Source: 62-47 sp044463945
GTDB lineage: Bacteria > Pseudomonadota > Alphaproteobacteria > Rhizobiales > Xanthobacteraceae
Direction of reading: 5' to 3'
Assembly (NCBI GenBank): GCA_044463945.1
Contig: JBIQLW010000004.1
Coordinates: forward strand, 62,001 to 126,000
DNA length: 64,000 bases
Below, one piece after another: positions 43,940 to 53,013 of the stretch (position 1 is the first letter of the stretch; the number at the start of each line of letters is the position of its first letter). Below the pieces are notes generated by a model, which was not told the DNA's origin, made no database searches, and worked only from the letters and a program-made list of their open reading frames with translations. Both the position numbers and the translations under genes were made by a program.

Positions 43940-44761
43940 TCAGGCCATCAGGCCGAGCCGGCTGGCGCAGATGTAGAGCGCCAGCGCCGCCGCGTTCGAG
44001 ACGTTCAGGCTCTTGATGTCACCGGGCATGTCGAGCCGCGTCATTACTGTGCAGGTCTCGCGGGTGAGTTGCCGCAGGCCCTTGCCTTCGGCGCCGAGCA
44101 CCAGCGCCAGCGGCTGTCGCAGCGCGACGGTCGCCAGGTTCTCGCCGCCGGCGCTGTCGAGGCCGACGGTGAGGAAATCGCGCTCATTAAGGGCGGAGAG
44201 GGCGCGGGCGAGATTCTGCACCAGCATCAGCGGCACCAGTTCCAGCGCGCCGGATGCGGATTTCGCCAGCACGCCGGTTGCTTCCGGGCTGTGCCGCGCG
44301 GTGGTGACCACGGCCTTGACCGCGAACGCCGCCGCCGAACGCAGGATCGCTCCGACATTGTGCGGATCGGTGATCTGATCGAGCACCAGGACGATGCCCT
44401 CCTGCGGCAGGGTATCGATGGTCGGCGCGGGCAGCGGGGCGGCTTCCGCGAACAGGCCCTGATGCACCGCGTCCGGGCCGAGAAGGCGGTCGATTTCTTG
44501 TGGCCGAACGATGTCGGGAGCAAGGCGGGTGTCGATCCCTTCCTCGGCGAGCCGCCGCGCCGCGTTCTCGGTAAGCAGGAGCCTGCGGAGGCGGCGCTGG
44601 GGATTGGCGAGCGCCGCCGTCACGGTGTGCCAGCCGTAGAGGATGACGGTATCGTCGCGGGAGGCGTTGCGGTCGCGCCAGGCGCCGCGGCGCGGCGGTC
44701 CGGGTCGCGGCCCCTTGGGCGGCGGCCCGCGAAAGCGCGGGTTTCGGTCACGGTCGGTCAT
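43940..44761 (-). CDS. rlmB: 23S rRNA (guanosine-2'-O-) methyltransferase RlmB
   Basis: SPOUT methyltransferase that modifies G2251 of 23S rRNA. 273 residues from ATG 44761. The N-terminus is basic and Pro-rich (about 1-35), then the substrate-binding domain (VILYGWHTVTAALANPQR), and the SpoU domain with motif 1 DPHNVGAILRSAAAF, motif 2 VLGAEGKGL and motif 3 IKSLNVSNAAALALY. An in-frame ATG 32 codons upstream is rejected as the conserved family starts here. Confidence 0.93.
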   Translation of the reverse strand: MTDRDRNPRFRGPPPKGPRPGPPRRGAWRDRNASRDDTVILYGWHTVTAALANPQRRLRRLLLTENAARRLAEEGIDTRLAPDIVRPQEIDRLLGPDAVHQGLFAEAAPLPAPTIDTLPQEGIVLVLDQITDPHNVGAILRSAAAFAVKAVVTTARHSPEATGVLAKSASGALELVPLMLVQNLARALSALNERDFLTVGLDSAGGENLATVALRQPLALVLGAEGKGLRQLTRETCTVMTRLDMPGDIKSLNVSNAAALALYICASRLGLMA

Positions 44762-44974
44762 GCGGCGTTCTCTCACGGGTTCCGGGCAATGGCAATTTGA
44801 CCTGGCCGCATTTTCGCCGGCCGGCAGATTCATGACGCCGTTGGTTGACTTTGCCATGGCGTTTCCGTCATAAACCCGCCGAGCCGGGAGCCCTTTTGAA
44901 GGGCGCGCGTTTTTTCGTCATCGACGACCCTCCCGCCGCCGTTTTCGGTGGGGGAGGGAGTGGTGACGAGGAGC

Positions 44975-45060
44975 GGGGGAGTGTCCCGAGTGGCAAAGGG
45001 AGCTGACTGTAAATCAGCCGCCGTATGGCTTCGAAGGTTCGAGTCCTTCTTCCCCCACCA
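44975..45060 (+). tRNA. tRNA-Tyr (GTA)
   Basis: An 86-nt class II tRNA with a long variable arm. The acceptor stem is GGGGGAG/TTCCCCC, the anticodon stem-loop GCTGA-CTGTAAA-TCAGC carries GTA, the T arm is GAAGG-TTCGAGT-CCTTC, and ACCA is encoded at the 3' end. Confidence 0.95.
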
Positions 45061-45378
45061 TCTTGTTTTCATTGGATAATTTTCTCTGTCGCGACGCGGC
45101 TTTTGCTACTCCATGCGACATTCAGGCGACACGCGTGTTCGCTTTCGCTCGCGCGGGCAGGGACCGGGCAGCCCGAAAGCATGATCGCGGAGAAACACCG
45201 TAGCCAGTGCGGGCCGCGATCCGGTATCGTTACAGGTAGCGGGAAGTCGAACGTCTCGCCGGCACGGCGCGGATAAGGCAATCGGCAATTCGGGGTTGCC
45301 CCGGCGACTGTTTGCCAGTCTAAAAAGATCAGAGGGGCACGGGCGGGGATATCGCACCGGGACGACAGGGGCATCGGC
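45061..45378. other. Intergenic region upstream of the autotransporter
   Basis: 318 bp between tRNA-Tyr and the autotransporter gene. It must hold the autotransporter promoter. No repeat, terminator or further gene is clear. Confidence 0.5.
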
Positions 45379-48300
45379 ATGGGCAGGGATCGGCGGCCGG
45401 CACGGCCGGCATTTTCGCATCGGCGCACGGCGCTGCTGGCATCCTCGGTGCTGGTGCTCGGGCTAGCGGCAACAGCGACGCCTTCACCGGTTGCGGCACA
45501 GCAGATCAGCCAGGGTGGCGGGAACGGTGGCGGCGGCTTCGGCGGTGGAGGCATCGCAGGCAGCGGCGGTCTTGCGGGCGGTGGCGGCGGCGCTGGTGGC
45601 GACGGCATCGCGGGCGGTGGCGGCAGCGGCGGTTCTGCAGCGGCCAGCCAGCCCGGCACGGCCAATCCTGGCAGCGCCGGCGGAAGCAGCCTCGGTGGTG
45701 CGGCGGGATCACCCAATAACGCCGCCGCGGGCGGTGGCGGCGGCGGAGGAGGAGACGGTCTCGCCGGTGCCGTTGGCGGTGTTGGCGGCAATGGCGGTGC
45801 CGGCAATGAAGACAATCCCGCTGGCGGTGCGCTGAATGCCGATATCTCGGGCAGCGCAGGCAGTGACGGTGGTTCGCCCGGCGGCGGGGGCGGCGGCGGA
45901 GGCGGCGGTGGCGGCGGTGGCGGTGCCGGCCTTGTTCTCGTCGGCTCCGGCGCCGTGTTGACGACGGATGGATACGATATCAGCGGGGGTGACGGCGGCA
46001 GCGGGGGTAGCGCCAGCTTCAACGGCGGCGGCGGCGGTGGCGGCGCGGGACTTGTGCTCCTGAACGGGGGCGGCATCACCGTCGATGCAGGCACAGCCGG
46101 CACCAGTTCGATCACTGGCGGCGCCGGCGGTGCGGGCGACGGCGGCAGCGGCGGCGCCGGGCTGTTTCTTTGGAATGAGGGCTGGCTCGACAACAGGATC
46201 GGAACGATCGCAGGCGGCGCTGGCGGAAGTGGCGGCGACATCGGCGGCGCAGGCGGCGCCGGCGCGCTCAGCAACAAGGGCGTGCTCGACAACAGCGACA
46301 CCATCCTCGGCGGTCACGGTGGCAGCGGCACATTCAGCGGGGGCGCTGGCGGCAGCGGCGTCGAGGCGTGGGGCGGCATGTTGACCAATGCAGGCACCAT
46401 CACCGGCGGCGGCGGGGGTGACGGCGGAGACGGCGGCACCGGCGGACATGGGGTCCGCTTCAGGGATGGAGAAACCGCGACCCTGACCAATACCGGCACG
46501 ATCCAGGGTGGAAACGGCGGCGCGGCCTCCGGTGGCGTATCCGGTAGCGGTGGCATCGGCATCGTCGGCGCGGCAACCGGCAATATCGCCATCGTCAACA
46601 GCGGTACGATCACCGGCGGCCTGTCGGGCGACGGTGTCGCGCAGGCCAACGCGATATCGTTGTTTGGCGGCGACAACCGCCTGGAGCTGTGGAGTTCCTC
46701 GATCATCAACGGCAATGTCGTGGTCTCGGGCGGTGGTACCAGCAATACGCTGGCGCTCGGCGGCGATACCGATGCCGATTTCGATGTCTCGCAGATCGGC
46801 GCCACGCAGAAGTATCGGGGCTTCGACAGTTTCGAGAAGACCGGTGGCAGCATCTGGACGCTGACCAACACGACGACGGCGGTGACGCCGTGGACGCTGA
46901 CGGAGGGCACACTGTCCGTCGCCGCCGACGCCAGTCTCGGCGCGGCATCCGGCGATCTGACGTTCGACAACGGCATATTGCAGGTGACGGGGACCACGTT
47001 CCGGCATACCGCCCGCAACATCGTTGTCGGCGCCGGTTCCGCCGTCTTCGACATCGCCGACGCGGCCAATGTCTTCACCGTGGATCAGGCGCTGACCGGT
47101 TCAGGTGACCTCGCACAGATCGGCGCCGGCAAACTCCGCCTGACCGGTCAGGGCAGCCATCTGGGATTTCTCGGCGTGGCGGCGGGTTCGCTCGATGTGG
47201 ATGGAGGTTCTGTCCGGCTTGACGATGCGGTCTTTCTCCTTGGAGGGGCGCTGAATATCGTCAACGGCGGCTCGGTCCAACTTGACGGCCTGGCCATCGT
47301 CGGCATGGGAACGCTGAATGTCTCGAATGGCGGTACCTTCCACCAGAATGACGACACCGCTGGTATTTTCGTTGCCGACAAGATGATCGTGGACGGTCAG
47401 GGCTCGTCCGCGACCGTTCAGGGGCAGACGGTCGTTGCATCGTCTGGCTTCGGGCCGGCGTCGCTGACCATTTCCCGGGGCGGCGTGGTCAACAGTTTCG
47501 GCGGCGCGGATATCCAGGGATCGGCGACCGATGCCGCGTCGGTGCTGGTGACCGGAGCGGGGTCGACCTGGAATATCCACAACGACGCGCTGATCGGCTG
47601 TGGTTGCGGCACCGAAATCCTGACGATCGCCGATGGCGGCGTCGTCAATTTGACCGGCGGCACGATGGAGCTGTGGTCGAGCGCAACGATGAATCTCGGC
47701 GTTGGCGGCCTTGCCGGTACGTTCGTCGGCTCCGCCATTGTCAATGACGGCCGGATCGTTGCCGATTTCACCGACACATCGATCCTCAACTCCGCCATCT
47801 CGGGGGCCGGCACCTTGACGAAAGCCGGCACCGGCAAGCTGACGCTGTCCGGCATCAGCACCTATACGGGCGCGACGACGGTCAACGGCGGCACGTTGTC
47901 GGTGAACGGCTCGATCGCGTCATCGTCGCTGACGACGGTGAACCCGGGCGGCACGCTCGGCGGCAACGGCGTCGTCGGCGACACCACCGTCAACGGCGGC
48001 ACGCTGGCGCCGGGCAATTCGATCGGCGCGCTGACGGTGGCCGGCAATCTGGTGATGACGGCGGCCGCGACCTACATGGTCGAGGTGTCGCCGGCGGCTT
48101 CCGATTTCACCCACGTCACCGGCACCGCGGCGCTGGGCGGCGCAACGGTTGCGGCGCGGTTCGCGGCGGGAAGCTATGTCGAGAAACGCTACACCATCCT
48201 TACCGCCGACGGTGGCGTCAACGGCACTTTCTCCGGACCGGTCGACACCAACCTGCCAAGCAACTTCAAGACCGCGCTCGCGACGGATAGCAACAACGCC

Positions 48301-49524
48301 TATCTCGACCTGGTGCTGGACTACACGTCGCCGGACTACGGCGCCGGCCTCAACGTCAACCAGCAAAATGTCGCGAATACGCTGGTGAACTTCTTCAACA
48401 GCAGTGGCGGCATTCCGCTGGCGTTCGGTGCGCTGGATTCGCGCGGGCTGTCGCTGGCCTCGGGCGAGATCGGCACCACCGCCTCGCAGGCGGCGTTCGA
48501 TGCGCAGGGCCTGTTCCTCAACGCGCTGACCGATCCGTTCGCGGGCGGCTATCGCGGCAACGCGTCGGCCACCGCATCGTCGTCGCCGGCGCTGGGCTAT
48601 GCCGCGCAGGCCGGCGAGCGCAAACTGCATGACGCCTTCGCAGCGCTCGTCACCAAGGCGCCGCCGATGGCTCCGAGCGCCGAGCAACGCTGGCGCATCT
48701 TCGGGGCGGCCTATGGCGGCAATACACAGATCGGCGGCAACGCCGTGCTTGGCAGTCACGACGCCACCAGCCGCGCCTACGGCGCGATGGGCGGCGCGTC
48801 CTACGCGCTGTCGCCGGCGACCGAACTCGGCTTCGCTTTCGGCGGCGGCGGCACCTCGTTCGCGCTCGCCGGCGGCATGGGCTCCGGCCACAGCGAGATG
48901 TTCCAGGCCGGCGTATTCGCACATCACGGCTTCGCGCGGGGCGGCTATCTGAGCGGCGCGTTCGCCTATGGCTGGCACGACGTCGACACCGAGCGGACGG
49001 TGACCACCGGCGAGCGGCTGCGCGGCGCCTACAAGGCCGGCGTGCTCTCGGGCCGCATCGAGACCGGCTGGCGCATCGACACTCAGTTCGCCGGCGTGAC
49101 GCCTTACGCGGCGGCGCAGGCGATCAGCTATCGGATGCCGTCCTATCTGGAGCAGGGCAACGGCGCGGCTGACAGCTTCGCGCTGGGTTATGCGGGCCGC
49201 GACGTCACCGCCACGCGCAGCGAACTCGGATTGCGGTTTGACCGCACCACGGTGATGGACGAGACGTTGTTCACGCTGCGCGGCCGCGCCGCATGGGCGC
49301 ACAACTTCGACACCGCGCGTAACGTGGCCGCGACGTTCCAGACGCTGCCGGGCACCGGCTTCCTCGTCAACGGCGCGGCGATGGCGCCGGACGCCGCGCT
49401 GGTCTCCGCCGGTGCCGAGATCGCCTGGCGCAACGGCCTCGCGCTCGCCGCCTCGTTCGAGGGCGAATTTTCCGGCAACGTCACCAGCTACGCCGGAAAG
49501 GGAACGATCCGATACGCGTGGTGA
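45379..49524 (+). CDS. Autotransporter with glycine-rich passenger
   Basis: 1381-residue type V secretion protein. Residues 1-41 form a long signal peptide ending SPVAAQ. Residues about 45-430 are extremely glycine-rich (GGG and GGAGG units, some with embedded VDNSDTILGG- or TNAGTITGG-type strands), resembling PE_PGRS proteins in composition. About 430-1100 is a beta-helix passenger, including autotransporter-associated strand repeats near 811-900 (LTKAGTGKLTLSGISTYTG, VNGGTLSVNG, NGGTLAPGNSIG). About 1100-1381 is the outer-membrane beta barrel (WRIFGAAYGGN), ending in GTIRYAW with a terminal aromatic. Probably an adhesin; no protease motif seen. Confidence 0.94.
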   Translation: MGRDRRPARPAFSHRRTALLASSVLVLGLAATATPSPVAAQQISQGGGNGGGGFGGGGIAGSGGLAGGGGGAGGDGIAGGGGSGGSAAASQPGTANPGSAGGSSLGGAAGSPNNAAAGGGGGGGGDGLAGAVGGVGGNGGAGNEDNPAGGALNADISGSAGSDGGSPGGGGGGGGGGGGGGGAGLVLVGSGAVLTTDGYDISGGDGGSGGSASFNGGGGGGGAGLVLLNGGGITVDAGTAGTSSITGGAGGAGDGGSGGAGLFLWNEGWLDNRIGTIAGGAGGSGGDIGGAGGAGALSNKGVLDNSDTILGGHGGSGTFSGGAGGSGVEAWGGMLTNAGTITGGGGGDGGDGGTGGHGVRFRDGETATLTNTGTIQGGNGGAASGGVSGSGGIGIVGAATGNIAIVNSGTITGGLSGDGVAQANAISLFGGDNRLELWSSSIINGNVVVSGGGTSNTLALGGDTDADFDVSQIGATQKYRGFDSFEKTGGSIWTLTNTTTAVTPWTLTEGTLSVAADASLGAASGDLTFDNGILQVTGTTFRHTARNIVVGAGSAVFDIADAANVFTVDQALTGSGDLAQIGAGKLRLTGQGSHLGFLGVAAGSLDVDGGSVRLDDAVFLLGGALNIVNGGSVQLDGLAIVGMGTLNVSNGGTFHQNDDTAGIFVADKMIVDGQGSSATVQGQTVVASSGFGPASLTISRGGVVNSFGGADIQGSATDAASVLVTGAGSTWNIHNDALIGCGCGTEILTIADGGVVNLTGGTMELWSSATMNLGVGGLAGTFVGSAIVNDGRIVADFTDTSILNSAISGAGTLTKAGTGKLTLSGISTYTGATTVNGGTLSVNGSIASSSLTTVNPGGTLGGNGVVGDTTVNGGTLAPGNSIGALTVAGNLVMTAAATYMVEVSPAASDFTHVTGTAALGGATVAARFAAGSYVEKRYTILTADGGVNGTFSGPVDTNLPSNFKTALATDSNNAYLDLVLDYTSPDYGAGLNVNQQNVANTLVNFFNSSGGIPLAFGALDSRGLSLASGEIGTTASQAAFDAQGLFLNALTDPFAGGYRGNASATASSSPALGYAAQAGERKLHDAFAALVTKAPPMAPSAEQRWRIFGAAYGGNTQIGGNAVLGSHDATSRAYGAMGGASYALSPATELGFAFGGGGTSFALAGGMGSGHSEMFQAGVFAHHGFARGGYLSGAFAYGWHDVDTERTVTTGERLRGAYKAGVLSGRIETGWRIDTQFAGVTPYAAAQAISYRMPSYLEQGNGAADSFALGYAGRDVTATRSELGLRFDRTTVMDETLFTLRGRAAWAHNFDTARNVAATFQTLPGTGFLVNGAAMAPDAALVSAGAEIAWRNGLALAASFEGEFSGNVTSYAGKGTIRYAW

Positions 49525-49567
49525 GCTTCACAGCGCGTTTGTCTCATCGGTCCGTTCCTTGGAGCTT

Positions 49568-49592
49568 CCGCTTCTGATGGAATCAGAAGCGG
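49568..49592 (+). terminator. Hairpin after the autotransporter gene
   Basis: CCGCTTCTGAT-GGA-ATCAGAAGCGG is a perfect 11-bp stem with a 3-nt loop, 44 bp after the autotransporter stop. There is no T tract; similar hairpins occur as dispersed repeats in this group, so the terminator call is tentative. Confidence 0.45.
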
Positions 49593-49813
49593 AGCTGCCG
49601 GCCGGCCGGGGGAGCGCCCGGCTGTCGGGCGACATTTCAGGCGTCTTTATCCCCCATGGCGGGGGCCTTTGTCCGCGTTTTGGCGGATCGTGCCCGCAAC
49701 CTGTTGCAGAAAATCATCAGCGCCTCGCTGAATCGTGATCGCGCAGGTTTTCCTTTTGACTGTGCGGGGTTGCGTGCCGTTACCTTGGGCGTGCTGGGCC
49801 AAGGACGACGACG

Positions 49814-49915
49814 ATGTTCGAGACTGTGACTGCGATTTTCGGTTTTCTGAGTGCTGGTATCTTCCTCGCCCACGCCATCGACGGCTATCGGTCGAGCCAC
49901 AACGGCCGCGCCTGA
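49814..49915 (+). CDS. 33-residue membrane microprotein
   Basis: Translation is MFETVTAIFGFLSAGIFLAH followed by AIDGYRSSHNGRA. It has one hydrophobic helix and a polar basic tail. AAGGACG lies upstream of the ATG. I have the impression that short proteins beginning MFE.. and ending in a similar AHA-DGYRS tail recur in Bradyrhizobium-type genomes; this is memory, not a search result. The flanking region (49525-50079) contains nothing else recognisable. Confidence 0.6.
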   Translation: MFETVTAIFGFLSAGIFLAHAIDGYRSSHNGRA

Positions 49916-50079
49916 AGCTTAACGCTTGAAATTCAGTCCCTTGGATGCCGGCCTTCTTGAATGCCGGCCCCTTGGCGCGGGAAGCCGCGGCCATTCCTAC
50001 AGCCCTGAACGGCACCATGCCCGGAACGTGATCCCGGGCCGGCCGATCTCCGGCGGCCCTCATCCCGGGCGATGCAGCC

Positions 50080-51576
50080 TCAGTCCGTCTTGATCCACAC
50101 CGCCTTGACGTTGAGATATTCCTCGACGTGCTGGATGCCGGACTCGCGGCCATAACCGCTCATCTTGTAGCCGCCGAACGGCACCGCCGGGTCCATGGCC
50201 TGGTAGCAGTTGACCCAGACCGAACCGGCGCGGATCGCCTTGGCGAATCTGTGTGCCTTGCTGACGTCGCGGGTCCACACCCCGCTGCCGAGCCCGAAAT
50301 TGGTGGCGTTGGCGCGCTTCACCAGTTCGTCCGGGTCCTTGAACGAGATCGCGGAAATGACCGGGCCGAAGATTTCCTCCTGTGCGATCCGCATCTCGTC
50401 GCGGACGTTGGCGAACACCGTCGGCGGCACGAAGTAGCCCTTGCCGAGCGCGCCTTCGGTGAGCCGCTCGCCGCCGACCACGGCGGAAGCGCCTTCCTTG
50501 CGGCCGATGTCGAAATAGCCGGTCACGCGCTCGATCTGCTGCTCCGACACCAGGGGGCCGATCTGGACGTCGGGATCGATGCCATTGCCGACCTTGAGAC
50601 CCTTGCCGAACTGGGCGACCTTGCCGACGAATTCGTCGTAGATGCGCTGTTCGACGAACAGCCGGGTGCCGGCGCTGCAAATCTGCCCGGAATTGGCGAA
50701 CACCGCCATGGCCGCGCCCGGCACCGCCGCGTCGAGATCGGCATCGGCGAACACGATGTCCGGGGACTTGCCGCCGAGTTCGAGCGAGACGCGCTTCAGA
50801 TTGCCGGCGGAAGCCCGCACGATCGCCTGCCCGGTGAGGTGCGAGCCGGTAAACGCCACCTTGTCGACATCGGGATGCGCCGCCAGCGCCGCGCCGGCGG
50901 TTTCGCCGTAACCCGGCACGACGTTGACGACGCCGGGCGGCACCCCGGCCTCCAGCGCCAGTTCACCGAGCCGCAGCGGCGTCAGCGGCGCTTCTTCGGC
51001 CGGCTTCAACACCACGGTGCAGCCGGTGGCCAGCGCCGGGCCGATCTTCCAGACGCTCGCGGTGAGCGGGCTGTTCCACGGAATGATGGCGCCGACGACG
51101 CCGACCGGCTCCTTCAGGGTATAGGAGAAAACCTCGCCGGGCAGCGAGTTCTCGATTGTCTCGCCATGGATCGAGGTGGCCTGGCCGGCATAGAAGCGCA
51201 ACATGCCGAGCACGCGCAGCCGTCCGGCGCGGGTGCGGCTGAGCGGCGCGCCCATGTCGAGCGTGTCGAGGGCGCTCAATTCGTCGAAATGCTTTTCAAC
51301 CAGGTCGGCGAATTTCAGCAGCAGGTTCTGCCGCTCGAACGGGGTGAATTTGCTCCACGGCCCCTCGAAGGCGCGCCGCGCCGCCGCCACCGCGCGATCG
51401 ATATCGGCCTTGTCGCCCTCGGCGACGGTGGCGAGCAGTTCGCCGGTCGCGGGGTTGCGGCTTTCGAAGGTCTTGCCCGAGGCTGCATCGACCCATTTGC
51501 CGTCAATCAGCATCCGTTTGACGCCGCCGTCGGCATAAGGGTGACGATTGATGGAGATGGCTTGCGCCTGCGCCAT
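50080..51576 (-). CDS. Aldehyde dehydrogenase family protein
   Basis: 498-residue NAD(P)-dependent aldehyde dehydrogenase. Cofactor and catalytic motifs are clear: VVGAIIPWNSPLTASVWKIG, VAFTGSHLTGQ, ELGGKSPDIVFADADLDAAV with the Glu, and the catalytic Cys in FANSGQICSAGTR near residue 300; the C-terminal PFGGYKMSGYGRE is also typical. It resembles betaine/phenylacetaldehyde-type enzymes. Substrate unknown. It stands alone. Confidence 0.96.
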   Translation of the reverse strand: MAQAQAISINRHPYADGGVKRMLIDGKWVDAASGKTFESRNPATGELLATVAEGDKADIDRAVAAARRAFEGPWSKFTPFERQNLLLKFADLVEKHFDELSALDTLDMGAPLSRTRAGRLRVLGMLRFYAGQATSIHGETIENSLPGEVFSYTLKEPVGVVGAIIPWNSPLTASVWKIGPALATGCTVVLKPAEEAPLTPLRLGELALEAGVPPGVVNVVPGYGETAGAALAAHPDVDKVAFTGSHLTGQAIVRASAGNLKRVSLELGGKSPDIVFADADLDAAVPGAAMAVFANSGQICSAGTRLFVEQRIYDEFVGKVAQFGKGLKVGNGIDPDVQIGPLVSEQQIERVTGYFDIGRKEGASAVVGGERLTEGALGKGYFVPPTVFANVRDEMRIAQEEIFGPVISAISFKDPDELVKRANATNFGLGSGVWTRDVSKAHRFAKAIRAGSVWVNCYQAMDPAVPFGGYKMSGYGRESGIQHVEEYLNVKAVWIKTD

Positions 51577-51794
51577 GGCGATCCTCGCTGGTTTCCTGTC
51601 GGTGGAGCGTTATGTGCGCGAAACAATAGCGCATTCGATCCATTCGAGCATCGCATCTGCGGCATGGCTGCCTGACGCTGCGGGACGGATGTGCGGGCCG
51701 CTGCGGTCGGAGGTCGCATCCGGCGAATTTGCGCGATCCGTTTAACGCCCCGTCAACGGGTTTGGGGAAGCGTGAGGCGACAGGAGGTTGCGCC

Positions 51795-52022
51795 GTGGCC
51801 AAGACCCGCGATCCCGACACCGGAGGACTGCGATCCCCGCGCGCCTCTCTGCGGCCGGCGGAGACCGGCCAGACCCGGCTGGCGAACTGGCCGCCGCCGT
51901 ATCGCGCCAAGGAGAGCAAGCCGGTCATCATGAAGCACCAGCCCGGCGAGGTTCCGAAGCGGGCCAAGCCGCGCGGCTGGCGGCTGACGCGGGCGCTGTT
52001 CTCCGAATTTGCCGACGATTGA
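51795..52022 (+). CDS. 75-residue conserved-looking protein of unknown function
   Basis: GTG start at 51795 with a strong AGGAGGT 7 bp upstream. The product is basic (pattern RTGL.. absent), with segments ANWPPPYRAKESKPVIMKHQ and PKRAKPRGWRLTRALFSEFA. There is no membrane segment. It lies 87 bp upstream of tRNA-Gly. No family recognised. Confidence 0.7.
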   Translation: MAKTRDPDTGGLRSPRASLRPAETGQTRLANWPPPYRAKESKPVIMKHQPGEVPKRAKPRGWRLTRALFSEFADD

Positions 52023-52109
52023 GGGCGAGGGGCAGGCTTGGAAGCAGGCTTGTGATCGCGCTCCGGCGGTTGAGACATCGGCGCGGGCGTGATAGGTCAT
52101 CGCGGCGGC

Positions 52110-52183
52110 GCGGGTGTAGCTCAATGGTAGAGCAGCAGCCTTCCAAGCTGAATACGAGGGTTCGATTCCCTTCACCCGCTCCA
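52110..52183 (+). tRNA. tRNA-Gly (TCC), prophage integration site
   Basis: A 74-nt tRNA: acceptor stem GCGGGTG/CACCCGC, D arm GCTC-AATGGTA-GAGC, anticodon stem-loop CAGC-CTTCCAA-GCTG with anticodon TCC, T arm GAGGG-TTCGATT-CCCTT, and TCCA encoded at the 3' end. Phage genes start 22 bp downstream, so the 3' half is the likely attachment site, which the phage restores on integration. Confidence 0.95.
52160..52183 (+). other. Probable prophage attachment site (attL) in the tRNA-Gly 3' end
   Basis: Tyrosine integrases commonly recombine in the T arm and 3' end of tRNA genes. The host-phage border falls here: chromosomal genes and high GC to the left, phage operons to the right. The exact core and the attR copy cannot be defined without the other end. 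Confidence 0.45.
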
Positions 52184-52204
52184 ATACTTAGCCGATTTTG
52201 GGAA

Positions 52205-52438
52205 TTAAGAAACGGCCTTGGTGACGGGCCGGTGACGGGCGTTGTCGTTGGCGTGGATCTGTGTCATTTCCCACGCAACGAGGTCAGACAATAACCAGTA
52301 CCGGCTGCGGCCGCCGAATCTCGAGGCTGGCGCGGGGAATCCTTGGTCGCGGGTCTTTCGCAGTATCCACGAACTGGACACGCTGTAGCGTTTGCGAACT
52401 TGGCGCGCGTTGAGGTATTGGTCGTCTTGTAGGCTCAT
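52205..52438 (-). CDS. AlpA/excisionase-like helix-turn-helix protein
   Basis: 77 residues, last gene of the leftward prophage operon. A MerR/AlpA-type winged helix covers about 8-57 (YLNARQVRKRYSVSSSWILR, then the wing FPAPASRFGGRSRYW). Such proteins act as excisionases or regulators; its place next to the attachment site favours an excisionase. The start overlaps the HNH gene stop by 4 bp. ANDN is at residues 63-66. No integrase lies between it and the tRNA. Confidence 0.8.
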   Translation of the reverse strand: MSLQDDQYLNARQVRKRYSVSSSWILRKTRDQGFPAPASRFGGRSRYWLLSDLVAWEMTQIHANDNARHRPVTKAVS

Positions 52439-53013
52439 GCGGCGATGTCCTTCGTACCGTGATTGTCGTTGGCGGGCAGTCGCCCCATGCTGTCCCTGGC
52501 AAATTCGGCGTGCAGTCTCATTGCTGCTCCTGCGTATGCGTCGGCGGCCTCCTCAGCCGTGGCGAAAGATCCAAGGTAGTGTTTATGACCATCCACCATT
52601 ATTTCTGAGCGCCATCTTCCGGTTCTCTTAAATTTAGACACGCCCTTAAAGCCGCTGGTATTGTTGTTTTGATGATGCTTGTTGTGTTGGTTCTCAGATA
52701 CAGTGGCCTGGCGAAGATTGACGATCCGATTGTCAATCTTATCGAGGTTGATGTGGTCGACTTGGCCATCCGGCCACTCGCCGTAGAAAAAGAACCACGC
52801 TAGACGGTGAGCCGGGTATTCCTTGCCGAACAGTTTGATTCGCCAGTACCCGTTGCAGGCATGTTTGCCGGCGACGTCGCCTGCTTTCCTTTTGCCACGG
52901 CTAACCAACCATCTGAATTTTCCCGTGTCCGCATTGTACGAAAGTACGTTGCGGAGGAGTTCTACGGTGAGTTCTCCGTCGTTATCATTCGCCGCTTCCG
53001 GTGTCCTGCTCAT
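52435..53013 (-). CDS. HNH endonuclease with C-terminal AP2 domain
   Basis: 192-residue homing-type phage nuclease. The HNH domain (about 69-110) has AHRLAWFFFYGEWPDGQVDH, then INLDKIDNRIVNLR and the closing ENQHN. The AP2 DNA-binding domain (about 119-170) reads SGFKGVSKFKRTGRW and GSFATAEEAADAYAGAA. ANDN occurs near both ends (8-11 and 181-184). The start and stop both overlap the neighbouring genes by 4 bp, so unlike free-standing homing genes it is fully embedded in the operon. Confidence 0.92.
   Translation of the reverse strand: MSRTPEAANDNDGELTVELLRNVLSYNADTGKFRWLVSRGKRKAGDVAGKHACNGYWRIKLFGKEYPAHRLAWFFFYGEWPDGQVDHINLDKIDNRIVNLRQATVSENQHNKHHQNNNTSGFKGVSKFKRTGRWRSEIMVDGHKHYLGSFATAEEAADAYAGAAMRLHAEFARDSMGRLPANDNHGTKDIAA

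Noticed and set aside
45069..47007. Long Pro- or Ala-rich open frames antisense to the autotransporter
   Set aside because: They arise because GGN glycine codons read as CCN proline or GCC alanine on the other strand; no signal, ribosome binding site or family.
47920..49302. 460-codon open frame antisense to the autotransporter barrel
   Set aside because: Arg/His/Gly-rich shadow frame; the sense strand has a clear autotransporter barrel.
50128..51675. 515-codon open frame antisense to the aldehyde dehydrogenase
   Set aside because: The aldehyde dehydrogenase motifs are unmistakable on the other strand; the shadow frame has no recognisable product.
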